A stretch of DNA of 64,000 nt from Streptosporangium album (GCF_014203795.1 NZ_JACHJU010000001.1:2852001-2916000), one strand, 5' to 3'. Numbered from the stretch's first letter, positions 35,949-49,523 are shown. Numbers and translations are program-made. The notes: generated from the letters alone by a model not told the origin.

Positions 35949-35969
35949 CTTAGTCACTCACTTAGTCAC
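35949..35969. repeat. Paired 9-bp direct repeats, possible integrase arm sites
   Basis: CTTAGTCAC at 35949-35957 and 35961-35969, again with 12-bp period, just before the terminator and the tRNA. The layout matches that at the left attachment site, though the repeat sequence differs. Confidence 0.55.
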
Positions 35970-35980
35970 CCGGAAGATCA

Positions 35981-36012
35981 AAAAGGCCACTTCCCTTGGT
36001 GGGAAATGGCCT
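35981..36012 (-). terminator. Terminator of tRNA-Ile
   Basis: On the minus strand a 12-bp stem with one G-T pair and a five-base loop is followed by a run of T. It lies ten bases beyond the tRNA 3' end. Confidence 0.8.
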
Positions 36013-36021
36013 CTGAGCTGA

Positions 36022-36062
36022 GTGGGGCTACCAGGACTTGAACCTGGGACCTCTTCCTTATC
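36022..36062 (-). repeat. Right attachment site (attachment core in tRNA-Ile)
   Basis: The 41-bp sequence shared with 25657-25697. It covers the tRNA from just after the anticodon loop start to one base past the 3' end, the usual integration target of actinobacterial elements. Confidence 0.85.
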
Positions 36063-36096
36063 AGGGAAGCGCTCTAACCGTCTGAGCTATAGCCCC
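36023..36096 (-). tRNA. tRNA-Ile (GAT anticodon)
   Basis: A complete cloverleaf of 74 bases. The acceptor stem pairs GGGGCTA with TAGCCCC, the anticodon loop is CTGATAA (anticodon GAT), the T loop is GTTCAAGTC-like, and the discriminator is A. CCA is not encoded. It follows gyrA and the DUF3566 gene, as in most actinobacteria. Confidence 0.95.
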
Positions 36097-36195
36097 TCAT
36101 TACGCGAAAGAACGGTATCGCATCTGTCTGCCAGAGGCGAACCCGCTCGGTCGAACAGGGAAAAGCTTACCCTGTTCCGGCACCCGCTTGCGCCA

Positions 36196-36221
36196 TGTCC
36201 CCGACCACTGGGCCGGGGACA
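36196..36221 (-). terminator. Hairpin after the gyrA/DUF3566 operon
   Basis: TGTCCCCG (36196-36203) pairs with CGGGGACA (36214-36221) just downstream of the DUF3566 stop. There is no strong T-run. Confidence 0.55.
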
Positions 36222-36233
36222 CAGCGGAGGCGT

Positions 36234-36956
36234 TTACTCGGCCTCGCTGAAGGTGACCTCCACGCCGCCGACCAGCTCGGAGGCGATGTTGTAGATCACT
36301 GAGCCGAGGGTGGACAGGGCGGTGATCAGCACCACGTTCACCGCGCCGATCAGGGCGGTGTAACCGAGGATGGGGACCGGCTCGAACCAGGAGGCGACGT
36401 CCACGCTGCTGGTGGACTTGCCGTCGGCCGTCGTCAGCTGGTTCACCGCCTGGACGATGCTGTCGAACACTCCCAGCCCGGACAGCACCATGTAGAGCAC
36501 CGCGACCGCGACGAACAGCACCACGAAGCAGACCAGGGACACCACGAAGCTGAACTTCATGGCCGACCACGGCTCGATCCGGCGCAGCACCAGGTGCGCC
36601 TTACGCGGCGACCTGGAAGGAGCGGCCTCCGCCGCCTTCTTGGCCGGTCTCTCCGGCCCGGGGGACGACAGACCCCCGGGAGCCCAGGAGGAACTGTCGG
36701 TCTCCGCGGACTGCGGGCGGATCCGCACCGTGGAGTCGCTTGGCTTGCCGTCCTCGATCGCCGTCACGTTCTGCCTGCCCTTAGAGTCGTCGGTTACCGA
36801 ATCATCGGTCTCCGGCGTGGGCTTGCTACCGTCAGCCGGTGACTTGACCGCCTCGGCTGCATCCGCTTCGGTGGCTTTGTCCATCTTCTCTGTCACCTGG
36901 TCACGTGTCGATGAGGAGGCCGGACGTGGACGACCTGGCTTGGCCTGGGCGCACAT
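36234..36956 (-). CDS. DUF3566 membrane protein
   Basis: A 240-residue protein. A long charged, low-complexity N-terminal half (about 1-125) precedes the conserved DUF3566 domain: VLRRIEPWSAMKFSFVV, a first membrane helix, an external loop with GLGVFDSIVQAVNQLT, then a second helix and IYNIASELVGGVEVTF. It is typically located right after gyrA and before tRNA-Ile. Its role is unknown. ATG at 36956 is three bases after the gyrA stop, with GGTGAG upstream, so the two are in one operon. Confidence 0.88.
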   Translation of the reverse strand: MCAQAKPGRPRPASSSTRDQVTEKMDKATEADAAEAVKSPADGSKPTPETDDSVTDDSKGRQNVTAIEDGKPSDSTVRIRPQSAETDSSSWAPGGLSSPGPERPAKKAAEAAPSRSPRKAHLVLRRIEPWSAMKFSFVVSLVCFVVLFVAVAVLYMVLSGLGVFDSIVQAVNQLTTADGKSTSSVDVASWFEPVPILGYTALIGAVNVVLITALSTLGSVIYNIASELVGGVEVTFSEAE

Positions 36957-36959
36957 GAA

Positions 36960-39446
36960 CTACTCACCTTCCGCGTTCTGCTCGGTCTCCAAGGCCTCGG
37001 CATTGCGGGCGAGCGCTACGACGCTGTCGCCTTCCGCGAGATTCATCAGACGTACCCCCATGGTCTGGCGTCCGGACTGCTTGATCTCTCCTGCGCTGGT
37101 CCGGATAACCCCGCCGACGGAAGTGATCGCGAAAACCTCGTCCTCCGGCCTGACCATGGCAGCACCAACCAGCTTGCCACGCGCACTGACGATCTTGGCA
37201 GTCAGGACGCCCTTGCCGCCCCTTCCCTGAAGAGGGTACTGATCCGCCGGGGTGCGCTTGGCGTATCCGCCTTCGGTCGCGATCAACACGTCATCGCCGT
37301 CGCCGATGCGGTTCATCGCCAGCAGCTCGTCTCCCTCCAGGAAACGCATGCCGATCACACCGCTGGTCGCCCGGCCCATCGGACGCAGAGCCTCGTCGGA
37401 GGCCGTGAAGCGGATGGACTGAGCGCCACGCGAGACGAGGAGGAGGTCGTCCTCCTCGGACACCAACCGGGCAGCGATCACCTCGTCATCTTCCCTCAGG
37501 TTGATGGCGATCAGGCCACCCGAGCGCGGCGAGTCGTATTCCGACAGACGCGTCTTCTTCACCAGGCCACTGCGGGTGGCCAGCACGAGGTACGGCGCGA
37601 CCTCGTAGTCGCGCAGGTCCAGCACCTCCATGACGATCTCGTCCGGCTGCATGGCCAGCAGGTTCGCCAGGTGCTGGCCGCGCGCGTCCCTGCCGGAGTC
37701 GGGCAGTTCGTAGGCCTTGACCCGGTAGACCCGGCCCTTGTTCGTGAAGAACAGCAGCCAGTGGTGGGTCGTCGTGACGAAGAAGTGGTCGACGATGTCG
37801 TCCTGCCGCAGCTGTGCGCCGCGCACCCCCTTGCCGCCGCGCTTCTGCGCCCGGTAGAGGTCGGTGTTGGTGCGCTTGGCGTAGCCGCCGCGGGTGATCG
37901 TGACGACCATGTCCTCCTCGGCGAGGAGGTCCTCGATCGACATGTCGCCCTCGTAGGCGATGATCTCCGTCTTGCGCTCGTCACCGTACTTGGACACGAT
38001 CTCCGAGAGCTCGTCCAGGACGATCGACCGCTGCCGCTCGGGCGAGGCCAGGATCGCCTGGTAGTCGGTGATGTGCGCCATCAGCGTGTCGTACTCGTCG
38101 GTGATCTGCTGCCGCTCCAGGGCGGCCAGCTTGCGCAGCTGCATGTCGAGGATGGCCTGCGCCTGGATCTCGTCGATCTCCAGCAGCGACATCAGGCCGC
38201 CCTGCGCGGCGGACGCCGACGGGGAGCGCCGGATGAGGGCGATGACCTCGTCCATCCGCTCCAGTGCCTTGAGCAGCGCGCGCAGGATGTGGGCCCGCTC
38301 CTCGGCCTTGCGGAGCAGGTAGCGGGTCCGGCGGACCACGACCTCGATCTGGTGCGCCACGTAGTGGCGGACGAACTGGTCCAGCCGCAGGGTCCGCGGC
38401 ACGCCGTCGACCAGGGCCAGCATGTTGGCGCCGAAGGTGGTCTGGAGCTGGGTGTGCTTGTAGAGGTTGTTCAGCACGACCTTGGCGACCGCGTCGCGCT
38501 TGAGCACGATCACCAGACGCTGGCCGACCCGGGACGAGCTCTCGTCACGGACGTCGGCGATGCCGGTGATCCGGCCCTCCTTCACCGACTCGGCGATCGA
38601 CAGTGCGAGGTTGTCCGGGTTGACCTGGTAGGGAAGCTCGGTGACGACCAGGCACTGGCGGCCCTTGGCGTCCTCCTCGACCTCCACGATCGCCCGCATC
38701 GTGATCGAACCACGGCCGGTCCGGTAGGCGTCGTCGATGCCCCGGCGGCCGACGATCAGCGCGCCGGTCGGGAAGTCGGGGCCCTTGACCCGGGCGATCA
38801 GCGCCTCGAGCAGCTCCTCGTCGTCCGCCTCGGGGTTCTGCAGGGCCCACTTGATGCCCTCGGACACCTCGCGCAGGTTGTGCGGCGGGATGTTCGTGGC
38901 CATGCCGACCGCGATGCCGGCCGACCCGTTGACCAGCAGGTTCGGGAACCTCGACGGGAGGACCAGCGGCTCCTGGGAACGCCCGTCGTAGTTGGGCTGG
39001 AAGTCGACGGTGTCCTTGTCGATGTCACGGATCATCTCCATGGCGATCGGCGCGAGCTTGCACTCGGTGTATCGCATGGCGGCCGGCATGTCGTTGCCCG
39101 GCGACCCGAAGTTGCCCTGGCCGTCGACCAGGGTGTAGCGCAGCGCCCAGGGCTGTGCCAGCCGTACGACGGTGCCGTAGATCGAGGAGTCGCCGTGCGG
39201 GTGGTAGGAACCCATGACGTCGCCGACGACGCGTGAGCACTTGAAGTAGCCGCGGTCGGGGCGGTAGCCGCCGTCGTACATGGCGTAGAGGACGCGGCGG
39301 TGCACCGGTTTGAGTCCGTCGCGGACGTCGGGCAGCGCGCGGGCCACGATGACGGACATCGCGTAGTCCATGTAGCTGCGCTGCATCTCCGACTGGATGT
39401 CGACCGGCTCGATGCGCTCTGCGGGCGGAGTGTTCACATCCGTCAC
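36960..39446 (-). CDS. gyrA: DNA gyrase subunit A
   Basis: An 828-residue type IIA topoisomerase subunit that cuts and rejoins DNA with GyrB to introduce negative supercoils. The catalytic Tyr is Y126 in AAMRYTE. The quinolone region reads [11 protein letters not shown] at 81-91, with Ser87 and Gly91. Most bacteria carry an acidic residue at the position of Gly91 (E. coli D87). The GyrA box of the C-terminal domain is present as [10 protein letters not shown]. It lies 48 bases after gyrB, and is cotranscribed with gyrB and the DUF3566 gene. Confidence 0.97.
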   Translation of the reverse strand: MTDVNTPPAERIEPVDIQSEMQRSYMDYAMSVIVARALPDVRDGLKPVHRRVLYAMYDGGYRPDRGYFKCSRVVGDVMGSYHPHGDSSIYGTVVRLAQPWALRYTLVDGQGNFGSPGNDMPAAMRYTECKLAPIAMEMIRDIDKDTVDFQPNYDGRSQEPLVLPSRFPNLLVNGSAGIAVGMATNIPPHNLREVSEGIKWALQNPEADDEELLEALIARVKGPDFPTGALIVGRRGIDDAYRTGRGSITMRAIVEVEEDAKGRQCLVVTELPYQVNPDNLALSIAESVKEGRITGIADVRDESSSRVGQRLVIVLKRDAVAKVVLNNLYKHTQLQTTFGANMLALVDGVPRTLRLDQFVRHYVAHQIEVVVRRTRYLLRKAEERAHILRALLKALERMDEVIALIRRSPSASAAQGGLMSLLEIDEIQAQAILDMQLRKLAALERQQITDEYDTLMAHITDYQAILASPERQRSIVLDELSEIVSKYGDERKTEIIAYEGDMSIEDLLAEEDMVVTITRGGYAKRTNTDLYRAQKRGGKGVRGAQLRQDDIVDHFFVTTTHHWLLFFTNKGRVYRVKAYELPDSGRDARGQHLANLLAMQPDEIVMEVLDLRDYEVAPYLVLATRSGLVKKTRLSEYDSPRSGGLIAINLREDDEVIAARLVSEEDDLLLVSRGAQSIRFTASDEALRPMGRATSGVIGMRFLEGDELLAMNRIGDGDDVLIATEGGYAKRTPADQYPLQGRGGKGVLTAKIVSARGKLVGAAMVRPEDEVFAITSVGGVIRTSAGEIKQSGRQTMGVRLMNLAEGDSVVALARNAEALETEQNAEGE

Positions 39447-39494
39447 GGGTGATGGATCCTTTTCAGAGTCGGAGAGAGGGCTGTACGGCTACCG

Positions 39495-41735
<2,241 letters not shown>

Positions 41736-42377
41736 TCAGCCGTAGGTGTCGCCCGGGCCACGGCTCCCCGTGACGCGCAGCCCGCCGCTGGGACGCGGGC
41801 CGTTCTGCGGTCCGCGCACCTTCACCCGCTGCACGGTCCCGTCCCCGAGCTCCTCGTTCAGCCGCCTGACCAGCGTTCTCGCCAGCAACCGCACCTGGGT
41901 CGCCCAGGCCGTGGAGTCGGCGACCACCACGACCTCCCCGTCGGCGAAGGTCTCCGGCCTGGTGTGCGCGGCCAGATCGGAGCCGACGATCTCATGCCAG
42001 CGGCCGAACACCCCGCCCACGGCGACGGGCTGCTCCCAGCCGCGGTCGGACAGGAGGTCGGCGATGGCCCTGCCGAAAAGCTGGGGATCTCCGAAATCCC
42101 TGCGCGGCCCGGCCGCCCTGCGCCGGGGCTCGCGGCGCGGCAGTTGCCCCCTTCTGGCCGCGTCCGACTTGGCCTGGGCCAGCTTCTCCCTGGCGAGCGC
42201 GGCGCCCTTGGCCGCGGCGCTCTTCGCCGACCCCGGCTCCGGCGTCCTCTCCACGGAGCCCGCCGCGTCCCTCCTGGGCCCGGATTCCGGCGTCCTCTCC
42301 CCGGCACCCGCCGCGCTCCTCGCCGAACCGGCCCCGGGCGGCCTCCCGCCGGGCTCCGACGGCTTCTCACCGGACAC
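41736..42377 (-). CDS. dciA: DciA/DUF721 family protein
   Basis: A 213-residue protein. A disordered Ala/Arg/Pro-rich N-terminal part contains two similar repeats ([13 protein letters not shown] and [13 protein letters not shown]). The conserved DUF721 domain starts near 105 ([48 protein letters not shown]). DciA is the ancestral bacterial helicase loader or recruiter. GTG at 42377 overlaps the end of recF by 11 bases, so translation is coupled. Confidence 0.9.
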   Translation of the reverse strand: MSGEKPSEPGGRPPGAGSARSAAGAGERTPESGPRRDAAGSVERTPEPGSAKSAAAKGAALAREKLAQAKSDAARRGQLPRREPRRRAAGPRRDFGDPQLFGRAIADLLSDRGWEQPVAVGGVFGRWHEIVGSDLAAHTRPETFADGEVVVVADSTAWATQVRLLARTLVRRLNEELGDGTVQRVKVRGPQNGPRPSGGLRVTGSRGPGDTYG

Positions 42378-43539
42378 GGTTCACGCTCCCCTCGGCGACG
42401 TCGAACCGGCATCCGGTCAGCTCCGCAGGCACGTCGTCGGCGACCGCGGCGGTGATCAGCACCTGCTCGGCCGGGGCGACGATCTCCGCCAGCCGGCGAC
42501 GGCGCTGGTTGTCCAACTCGGCGAAGACGTCGTCGAGGATCAGCACCGGATCGCCGCCGTCCGCCCTGAGCAGATCGTAGGCGGCCAGCCGGAGTGCCAG
42601 CGCGAACGACCAGGACTCGCCGTGGCTGGCATAGCCCCGTGCGGGCAGCTCTCCCAGCCCGAGGAACAGATCGTCACGGTGCGGACCGACGAGGGTGACG
42701 CCGCGTTCGAGCTCTGCGTCCCGGACCTCCAGCAGCCCGGCCCGGAGCCGCTGCTCCAGGGTCACGCGGTCGGCTCCCGGCTCGGTGGGCAGCGTGCCCC
42801 GGTATTCCAGACCGGCCGGGGCGGAGGAGGGCGCGAGCGCGGCGTAGGAGGCGGCGACCAGCGGCCGCAGCGCCTCGACCAGCTCCAGCCGCGCCGCCAG
42901 CAGCTCGGCGCCGTACCGGGCCAGATGGGCGTCCCAGACCTCCAGGGTGCTCAGCGGATCTCCGGCCCCGGCCTCGGTGAACGCCGCGTCGTTCTCGGCC
43001 CGCCGCCCGCTCCGGCCGCCCCGCCTCGACCGCGCCGCCGTACGCAGCAGGGCGCCGCGCTGCTTGAGCACCCGGTCGTAGTCCGCGCGGACCCCCGCGA
43101 AACGGGGGGTTCTGGCCACCAGGAGATCGTCGAGGTAGCGGCGCCGCTCCGAGGGGTCGCCCTTGACCATGGCCAGGTCCTCGGGGGCGAACAGGACCGT
43201 GCGCAGCAGCCCGACGATCTCGCGTGGACGTGAGACCGGTGAGCGGTTCAGCCTGGCCCGGTTGGCCCTGCCCGGGTTGATCTCCAGCTCGACCAGCGCC
43301 CGCCGGTCCTCCCGCACGACCACGGACCGGATGATCGCCCGCGCCGCCCCCTGCCGCACCAGCGGCCCGTCGTTGGCGACCCGGTGGCTCGACTGCGTCG
43401 CCACGTAACCCAGCGCCTCGACCAGGTTGGTCTTGCCCTGCCCGTTGGGCCCGACGAAGGCCGTGACACCGGGCTCCAGGCCGAGGTCGACGGTGTCGTA
43501 GGACCGGAAGTCGGTCAGGGAGAGGTTGGCGACATGCAC
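42367..43539 (-). CDS. recF: DNA repair and recombination protein RecF
   Basis: A 390-residue SMC-like ATPase that acts at single-strand gaps with RecO and RecR. Walker A is GPNGQGKT near residue 31; the signature region is [16 protein letters not shown], and Walker B is [13 protein letters not shown]. The GTG at 43539 gives the standard start [14 protein letters not shown]; the frame reaching 43590 adds a non-conserved leader. A short loop rich in Arg/Gly around residue 178 is an insertion. Confidence 0.95.
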   Translation of the reverse strand: MHVANLSLTDFRSYDTVDLGLEPGVTAFVGPNGQGKTNLVEALGYVATQSSHRVANDGPLVRQGAARAIIRSVVVREDRRALVELEINPGRANRARLNRSPVSRPREIVGLLRTVLFAPEDLAMVKGDPSERRRYLDDLLVARTPRFAGVRADYDRVLKQRGALLRTAARSRRGGRSGRRAENDAAFTEAGAGDPLSTLEVWDAHLARYGAELLAARLELVEALRPLVAASYAALAPSSAPAGLEYRGTLPTEPGADRVTLEQRLRAGLLEVRDAELERGVTLVGPHRDDLFLGLGELPARGYASHGESWSFALALRLAAYDLLRADGGDPVLILDDVFAELDNQRRRRLAEIVAPAEQVLITAAVADDVPAELTGCRFDVAEGSVNRVR

Positions 43540-43714
43540 CCCAGGAAGATTAGTCGCCCCCACCCGCCACTGGGGCGCCGCCGCGTCCACACGGCCGCGC
43601 GCCGCCGTGGACGAGCGGATGGCCGTACGGCCCGCGACCCGGCAGGGCCACCGCCCGCACCGCGGCCCGCGGCCCGCGCGGAGAGCGCGGGCACGGGCCG
43701 TGTCCGGCCTCGGT

Positions 43715-44656
<942 letters not shown>

Positions 44657-44688
44657 TCGAGCACCCCCTTCAGGGTTTCATCATCCAT

Positions 44689-45414
44689 CTACACCCGGCG
44701 TGCCAGCGCAAGCCGTACCAGATCGGCGTTTCCATCGACGGGACCGCCCTCGGGGCTGTGGAGAACGTCTTCCAGACCGATACGCGTGGCCAGACCCAGA
44801 TGCCCTGCTTCATCAACAAGTATCCAAGCCGGTTCTTCCTCACCGTGGAGAAGCCGGGGGCCCGGAACGGCGAGTTCGTCGAGCCTGCCGAGCACGGCGT
44901 GCGCTCGGGACACGGCCGTGTCCGCGGAGCCGCCGACGACCTCGACGAGCACCCGCACGCACTCCAGCCCGGTGCCGGCGAGCGTGTCGGCGTCGTCGAC
45001 GGACCAGACCCCGGCCTCGACGTCCACGCCGAGCCGCCGAAGATGATGCCACAGGTCGGAGAAGCCGGGTTCGGCGAGGTTGACGGAGGCGAAGTCCGGC
45101 CGGTCCTGTGGGGACAGCCCGGCCCAGCCGAGTACGGCTGCGCGGCGCGCGTCCACATCCCCGCCGGTTATCCACAGCCCTGTGCTCACTCCGACGGGCA
45201 GCCCGGGACAGGCCCGCCGGACGGCGCGGACGGCGGCACCGATGTGAGCGGCGCTGAGAGACTCCCTGCCGGTCTCGTCGCGCGGATGCGTATGAACTGC
45301 CGACGCACCCGCCTCACGGGCCTCACGGGCCGCCTCAGCGAGCTCCAGGGGTGTCAGGGGGAGAGCCGGGTGGTCTCCGGGCGCCCGGCTCCCGTTGAGA
45401 CATGCCTTGATCAT
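44689..45414 (-). CDS. BKACE family 3-keto-5-aminohexanoate cleavage-like enzyme
   Basis: A 241-residue TIM-barrel protein of the beta-keto acid cleavage family, short for the family (usually 270-300). The metal-binding HTHPRD lies near residue 40, and a conserved Glu in DVEAGVWS. The start ATG at 45414 (MIKACLNGS) follows AGGGA; an in-frame start at 45444 is possible. Its beta-keto acid substrate cannot be inferred. It is placed between gnd and dnaN. Confidence 0.8.
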   Translation of the reverse strand: MIKACLNGSRAPGDHPALPLTPLELAEAAREAREAGASAVHTHPRDETGRESLSAAHIGAAVRAVRRACPGLPVGVSTGLWITGGDVDARRAAVLGWAGLSPQDRPDFASVNLAEPGFSDLWHHLRRLGVDVEAGVWSVDDADTLAGTGLECVRVLVEVVGGSADTAVSRAHAVLGRLDELAVPGPRLLHGEEEPAWILVDEAGHLGLATRIGLEDVLHSPEGGPVDGNADLVRLALARRV

Positions 45415-45528
45415 GGTCACGTCCCTCATGCTCCCTGGTCTCACCTGGCGCCCGCGGGCCGGGCCCGCCTCATGTCCGCGGTCCCACCCGCACCGGCCTG
45501 GTTCAGGCCGGCCGCGCTGGGGCGGCCG

Positions 45529-46665
45529 TCAGCTCGACAGCCGGATGGGCATGATCAGGTAGCGGTAGTCGGGGACGCCCTCGTCGTCCCCAGGCTTGCC
45601 GCCGGTGAGGATGGCGGGCTTGGTGGAGGTGGTCATCTGCAGGCGGGCCACGTCGGAGTCGATCGCGCCGAGTCCCTCCAGCAGGAACTGGTGGTTGAAG
45701 GCGATGTTGATGTCGTCGCCGTCGAAGTCCACGGGAAGCACCTCGACCGCCTGGGCCTCGTCGCCGCTGCCCGCCTCCAGCACGACCTCGCCGCCGCGGA
45801 AGGCCATCCGGACGGGGGTGTTGCGCTCGGCGACCAGGGCCACGCGCTTGACGGCCTCGACGAAGGCGCTTGTGGACAGGTCCGCGCGGGCGGAGAACTC
45901 GGTCGGCAGCAGCGACCGGTACTTGGGGAACTCCGGGTCGAGAAGCCGGGTGGTGGTGCGCCGTCCTGCGCTGGAGAAGCCGATCATGCCCTCACCGGTG
46001 CCCCCTGCGGAGCTCATCGCGACCTCGACCTCGGCGCCGGTGCTCCCCAGGGCCTTGGCGGCGTCGGCGAGCGTCCTGCCGGGGATCATGGCGATCGCCG
46101 AGAAGTCGGGCTGGCCCGGCTGCCACTTCAGCTCTCGTACGGCGAGCCGGTAGCGGTCGGTGGCGGCGAGGGTGACGGTGTCGCCCTCGATCTCCATGCG
46201 CACGCCGGTCAGCATCGGCAGGGTGTCGTCCTTGCCCGCGGCGACGGCGACCTGGCCGACGGCCGAGGCGAACACGTCACTGCCCACGCGTCCGGCGGCC
46301 GGGGGCATCGTCGGCAGGGAGGGGTAGTCCTCCACAGGCATGGTGAGAAGGGTGAACCGGGCGCTCCCGCAGGTGACGACCGCCTTCGCGCCGTCCACGA
46401 CGAAGTCCACAGGCTGTGCGGGGAGTGCCCGGGTGATCTCGGCGAGGAGCCTGCCCGAGACGAGCACCACGCCCGCCTCGCCGCTCTGCGGTTCGAGGGT
46501 CACCTCTGCGGAGACCTCGTAGTCGAAGCCGGAGAGCTTGAGCTGCCCCTTGTCGGTGACCTCGAGACGCATGCCGGCCAGCACCGGCACGGAAGGACGC
46601 GCCGGAAGGCTGCGCGCCGTCCATGCGACCGCCTCAGCGAGCACGTCTCGCTCGATCCGGAACAT
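45529..46665 (-). CDS. dnaN: DNA polymerase III beta sliding clamp
   Basis: A 378-residue protein with three clamp domains. MFRIERDVLAEAV opens the first, and the C terminus reads YRYLIMPIRL, which contains the usual clamp end. It encircles DNA and tethers polymerase. A GTG three bases upstream of the ATG is also in frame. It is transcribed away from oriC, and dnaA follows oriC on the same strand. Confidence 0.97.
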   Translation of the reverse strand: MFRIERDVLAEAVAWTARSLPARPSVPVLAGMRLEVTDKGQLKLSGFDYEVSAEVTLEPQSGEAGVVLVSGRLLAEITRALPAQPVDFVVDGAKAVVTCGSARFTLLTMPVEDYPSLPTMPPAAGRVGSDVFASAVGQVAVAAGKDDTLPMLTGVRMEIEGDTVTLAATDRYRLAVRELKWQPGQPDFSAIAMIPGRTLADAAKALGSTGAEVEVAMSSAGGTGEGMIGFSSAGRRTTTRLLDPEFPKYRSLLPTEFSARADLSTSAFVEAVKRVALVAERNTPVRMAFRGGEVVLEAGSGDEAQAVEVLPVDFDGDDINIAFNHQFLLEGLGAIDSDVARLQMTTSTKPAILTGGKPGDDEGVPDYRYLIMPIRLSS

Positions 46666-46689
46666 CACGTGGATCTGCCTCCTGTGTGT

Positions 46690-47240
46690 CGAGCGCTCTT
46701 CGCTCGGTGCCTTGGGTTCGGGTCTTCACTGTCCCGCACATGCGCTCCCCCGGAACCCCTCTTATGGCTCTTGGCTTTTCTAGTTAGAGATACAAGGGGT
46801 AATCGCATTAGGGGCTGTGGAAACTGTGGAAGATGGTTGTTTCCGCAGGTCAACTATAGTTTTTTCATCCACCGGGGCTGTGGGCGAGCGATGTGGACAA
46901 CTCGCGGGGCTGGGGAGAACCGAGTTGTACCCACAGGCCGTCCCCAGATCATGGACCGTTCGTCCACCGGTTATCCCCAAGGTTTCCCCAGGTTGTCCAC
47001 GGGTAAAGAGGTCGTTTTGTCCCTGGGGAAAACTCTCTTCACAGGGCGTCCCCAGGTTATCCACGAGTTGTCCCCAAGTTCTCCCCAGGTTCTCCCCAGA
47101 GTTATCCCCAGGCCTTGATCGCCCTCGCGACCCCCCGGTCCAGCATTGATCATGGTCGGAGACCCCGAGCGCCCCTCGACGCGTCCGTATCGTTGATCCA
47201 CAAGGTTTTCCACAGCCTGTGCATCAAGCGGTGGCGAGTC
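46690..47240. other. oriC: oriC: DnaA-box cluster between dnaN and dnaA
   Basis: No gene. One perfect DnaA box (TTGTCCACA, minus strand at 46892-46900) and many near matches are present: TTATCCCCA at 46971 and 47102, TTGTCCACG at 46993, TTATCCACG at 47057, TTGTCCCCA at 47068, TTTTCCACA at 47206, and two TTCTCCCCA. A relatively AT-rich stretch lies at 46780-46870. The place between dnaN and dnaA is the normal actinobacterial origin. Confidence 0.9.
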
Positions 47241-48989
47241 TCACCCATTACGCGACTGCTGCTTGATCCTGGTGGTGAGTTCGTTGACCTGGTTGTAGAT
47301 CGAACGACGCTCGGCCATGAGGGAACGGATCTTCCGGTCGGCGTGCATGACCGTGGTGTGGTCGCGCCCGCCGAACTGCTGGCCGATCTTCGGCAGTGAC
47401 ATGTCGGTGAGCTCTCTGCACAGATACATGGCGATCTGCCGGGCGGTGACCAGGACGCGCGAGCGCGACCCGCCGCACAGGTCGTCGATCGACAGGCCGA
47501 AGTAGGCGGCGGTGGACGCCATGATCGTGGCGACCGTTATCTCGGATCCGGCGTCCTCGGTGATCAGATCCTTCAGCACGACCTCGGTGAGCTGCAGGTC
47601 GACCGACTGCCTGTTGAGGCTGGCGAACGCGGTGACCCGGATCAGCGCCCCCTCCAGCTCGCGGATGTTGGTGGAGATGCGGCTGGCGATGTATTCGAGC
47701 ACCTCGGGCGGCGCGGCCAGGCCCTCCTGGATCGCCTTCTTGCGCAGGATCGCGATGCGGGTCTCCAGCTCGGGCGGCTGGACGTCGGTGATCAGACCCC
47801 ACTCGAACCGGTTGCGGAGCCGGTCCTCCAGGGTGACCAGCTGCTTGGGCGCCCGGTCGCTGGAGATGACGATCTGCTTGTTGGCGTTGTGCAGGGTGTT
47901 GAAGGTGTGGAAGAACTCCTCCTGGGTCTGCTCCTTGCCCTCCAGGAACTGGATGTCGTCCACGAGCAGGATGTCCACGGCCCGGTAGCGGCCCCGGAAG
48001 TTGTCGGCCTTGTGGTCGCGGATGGAGTTGATGAAGTCGTTGGTGAACTCCTCCGAGCTCACGTATCTCACCCGCGCGCCGTCGTAGAGGCTCTGCGCGT
48101 AGTGGCCGATCGCGTGCAGCAGGTGGGTCTTGCCCAGACCCGAGTCACCGTAGATGAACAGCGGGTTGTAGGCCTTGGCCGGCGCCTCGGCCACCGCGAC
48201 GGCGGCCGCGTGGGCGAACCGGTTGCTGGAGCCGATGACGAACGTCTCGAAGGTGTACTTCGGGTTCAGCCGGGCCGGCTCTCCCTGGGGGCGGCCGCCG
48301 CGGCTGTCCCATCTGTTCTGCACCGCACCGGGTGCCGGACCCTGCGCGGGGCGGTCGAAGGCGTCCTGCTCCGGACGCGAGGCGGCGGACGGCTGCGGGG
48401 TGTATCCGCCCCGTCCGTACCCGCCGCCGCCCTGCTCGGCCGGCGGCGGGGCCGGGGAGGGCTCCGCCGGGAGGTACGGCTGAGTCTGCTCCTCATGTTG
48501 ATAGGAGTAGGGGAACGGCTGGGCCTGTGGTTGGTGCTGTGGATATTCGGTGGGCGCCGGGGCGGCCGGTCCGGCGGCCTGGTAGGGCTGCTGGGCGCCG
48601 GAAACGCCGTTGTGCTGGGAAGACGTCGGCTGTGCATAACCCTGCTGCGGTCCGCCGTTCTGGGGATAACCCGACGGGGGCGCCTGTGGATAACTTTCCG
48701 GGCGGGAGGCGACGCCGCGCTCGGAACCCGCCGCGCTGGGGTCCACCATCACCGCGACCCGCATCGGGCGGCCGAACTCCTGGGACAGCGCGTGGCTGAT
48801 CAGGGGACGGAGCCTGTTCTCCAGGACATCCCTGGCGAAATCGGTCGGGGCGGCGAGCACCACGGTGTCGTTCATGAGACCGAAGGGCCGGGTCATGCTG
48901 AGCCAGACACGCTGCTGGGAGGGGACGCTCTCGTTAAGGGAGTTCTCCAGTGCCCGCGCCCATACCTCACCGAGGTCCATTCCATCCAC
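47241..48989 (-). CDS. dnaA: Chromosomal replication initiator DnaA
   Basis: A 582-residue initiator. Domain I is about 1-80. Domain II is a long linker (about 85-240) rich in Pro, Gln, Tyr and Gly. Domain III is AAA+ with Walker A GDSGLGKT near 281-288 and Walker B in [14 protein letters not shown]. Domain IV contains the DnaA signature [17 protein letters not shown] chose GTG at 48989 because AGGAGGTGA is properly spaced; GTG at 49001 overlaps that site, and ATG at 48980 is also in frame. The linker is much longer than in E. coli, as in Streptomyces. Confidence 0.97.
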   Translation of the reverse strand: MDGMDLGEVWARALENSLNESVPSQQRVWLSMTRPFGLMNDTVVLAAPTDFARDVLENRLRPLISHALSQEFGRPMRVAVMVDPSAAGSERGVASRPESYPQAPPSGYPQNGGPQQGYAQPTSSQHNGVSGAQQPYQAAGPAAPAPTEYPQHQPQAQPFPYSYQHEEQTQPYLPAEPSPAPPPAEQGGGGYGRGGYTPQPSAASRPEQDAFDRPAQGPAPGAVQNRWDSRGGRPQGEPARLNPKYTFETFVIGSSNRFAHAAAVAVAEAPAKAYNPLFIYGDSGLGKTHLLHAIGHYAQSLYDGARVRYVSSEEFTNDFINSIRDHKADNFRGRYRAVDILLVDDIQFLEGKEQTQEEFFHTFNTLHNANKQIVISSDRAPKQLVTLEDRLRNRFEWGLITDVQPPELETRIAILRKKAIQEGLAAPPEVLEYIASRISTNIRELEGALIRVTAFASLNRQSVDLQLTEVVLKDLITEDAGSEITVATIMASTAAYFGLSIDDLCGGSRSRVLVTARQIAMYLCRELTDMSLPKIGQQFGGRDHTTVMHADRKIRSLMAERRSIYNQVNELTTRIKQQSRNG

Positions 48990-49028
48990 TGCCCGGCTCA
49001 CCTCCTCCGACGCGGCCCCCGCCTGAGC

Positions 49029-49348
49029 TCACCGCGATCCGTTTATCCACACCGATGGCCGCCGGGCGCACCGGATTCCCCTGTTGTCCACATGCCGCTC
49101 GGCCCGTGGCTCCGTGGGGCCGCTCTCCAGGAATCCACATTGAATCCACAGGGTGTCCACAGCCCCGCACTCGCCGCCGGACGCGTCCTGGCAGCGGAGA
49201 GTGGGTGTGGAAGAGCCGACAGTAGCCCTGTCCACAACCGTGTTCAAGACGTTGTCCACAGCCTAGTGGCACTACGGGGGAGGCTGAGTGCTCATCCTGT
49301 GGACGGCGGGGCGTCGGTGGATAAAGGGGCTGTGGATTAGTGGATAAC
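49029..49348. other. Second DnaA-box cluster, dnaA-rpmH intergenic
   Basis: Perfect boxes occur at 49043-49051 (TTATCCACA), 49084-49092 and 49252-49260 (both TTGTCCACA), with several near matches between (for example TGTCCACAG at 49156 and 49237-region, and TGGATAACC at 49341). The divergent promoters of dnaA and rpmH must also lie here, so DnaA could autoregulate, or this may be part of a two-sided origin. Confidence 0.75.
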
Positions 49349-49523
49349 CTGTATCCGCGTGCTCGCCGGGCCTCTCTGGTTTGACCTGGGACACGTATTC
49401 CCCGTAACGTACGACGGTCGGCTTGCCACGCGGCGGCTATTTCGCATGCCCCGCTTCCGGCAAGCCAGCCATTGTCGAGCGTCCCCATGTGCTGGGGATG
49501 CGACTCAAGCCTGGAGCCCACTC

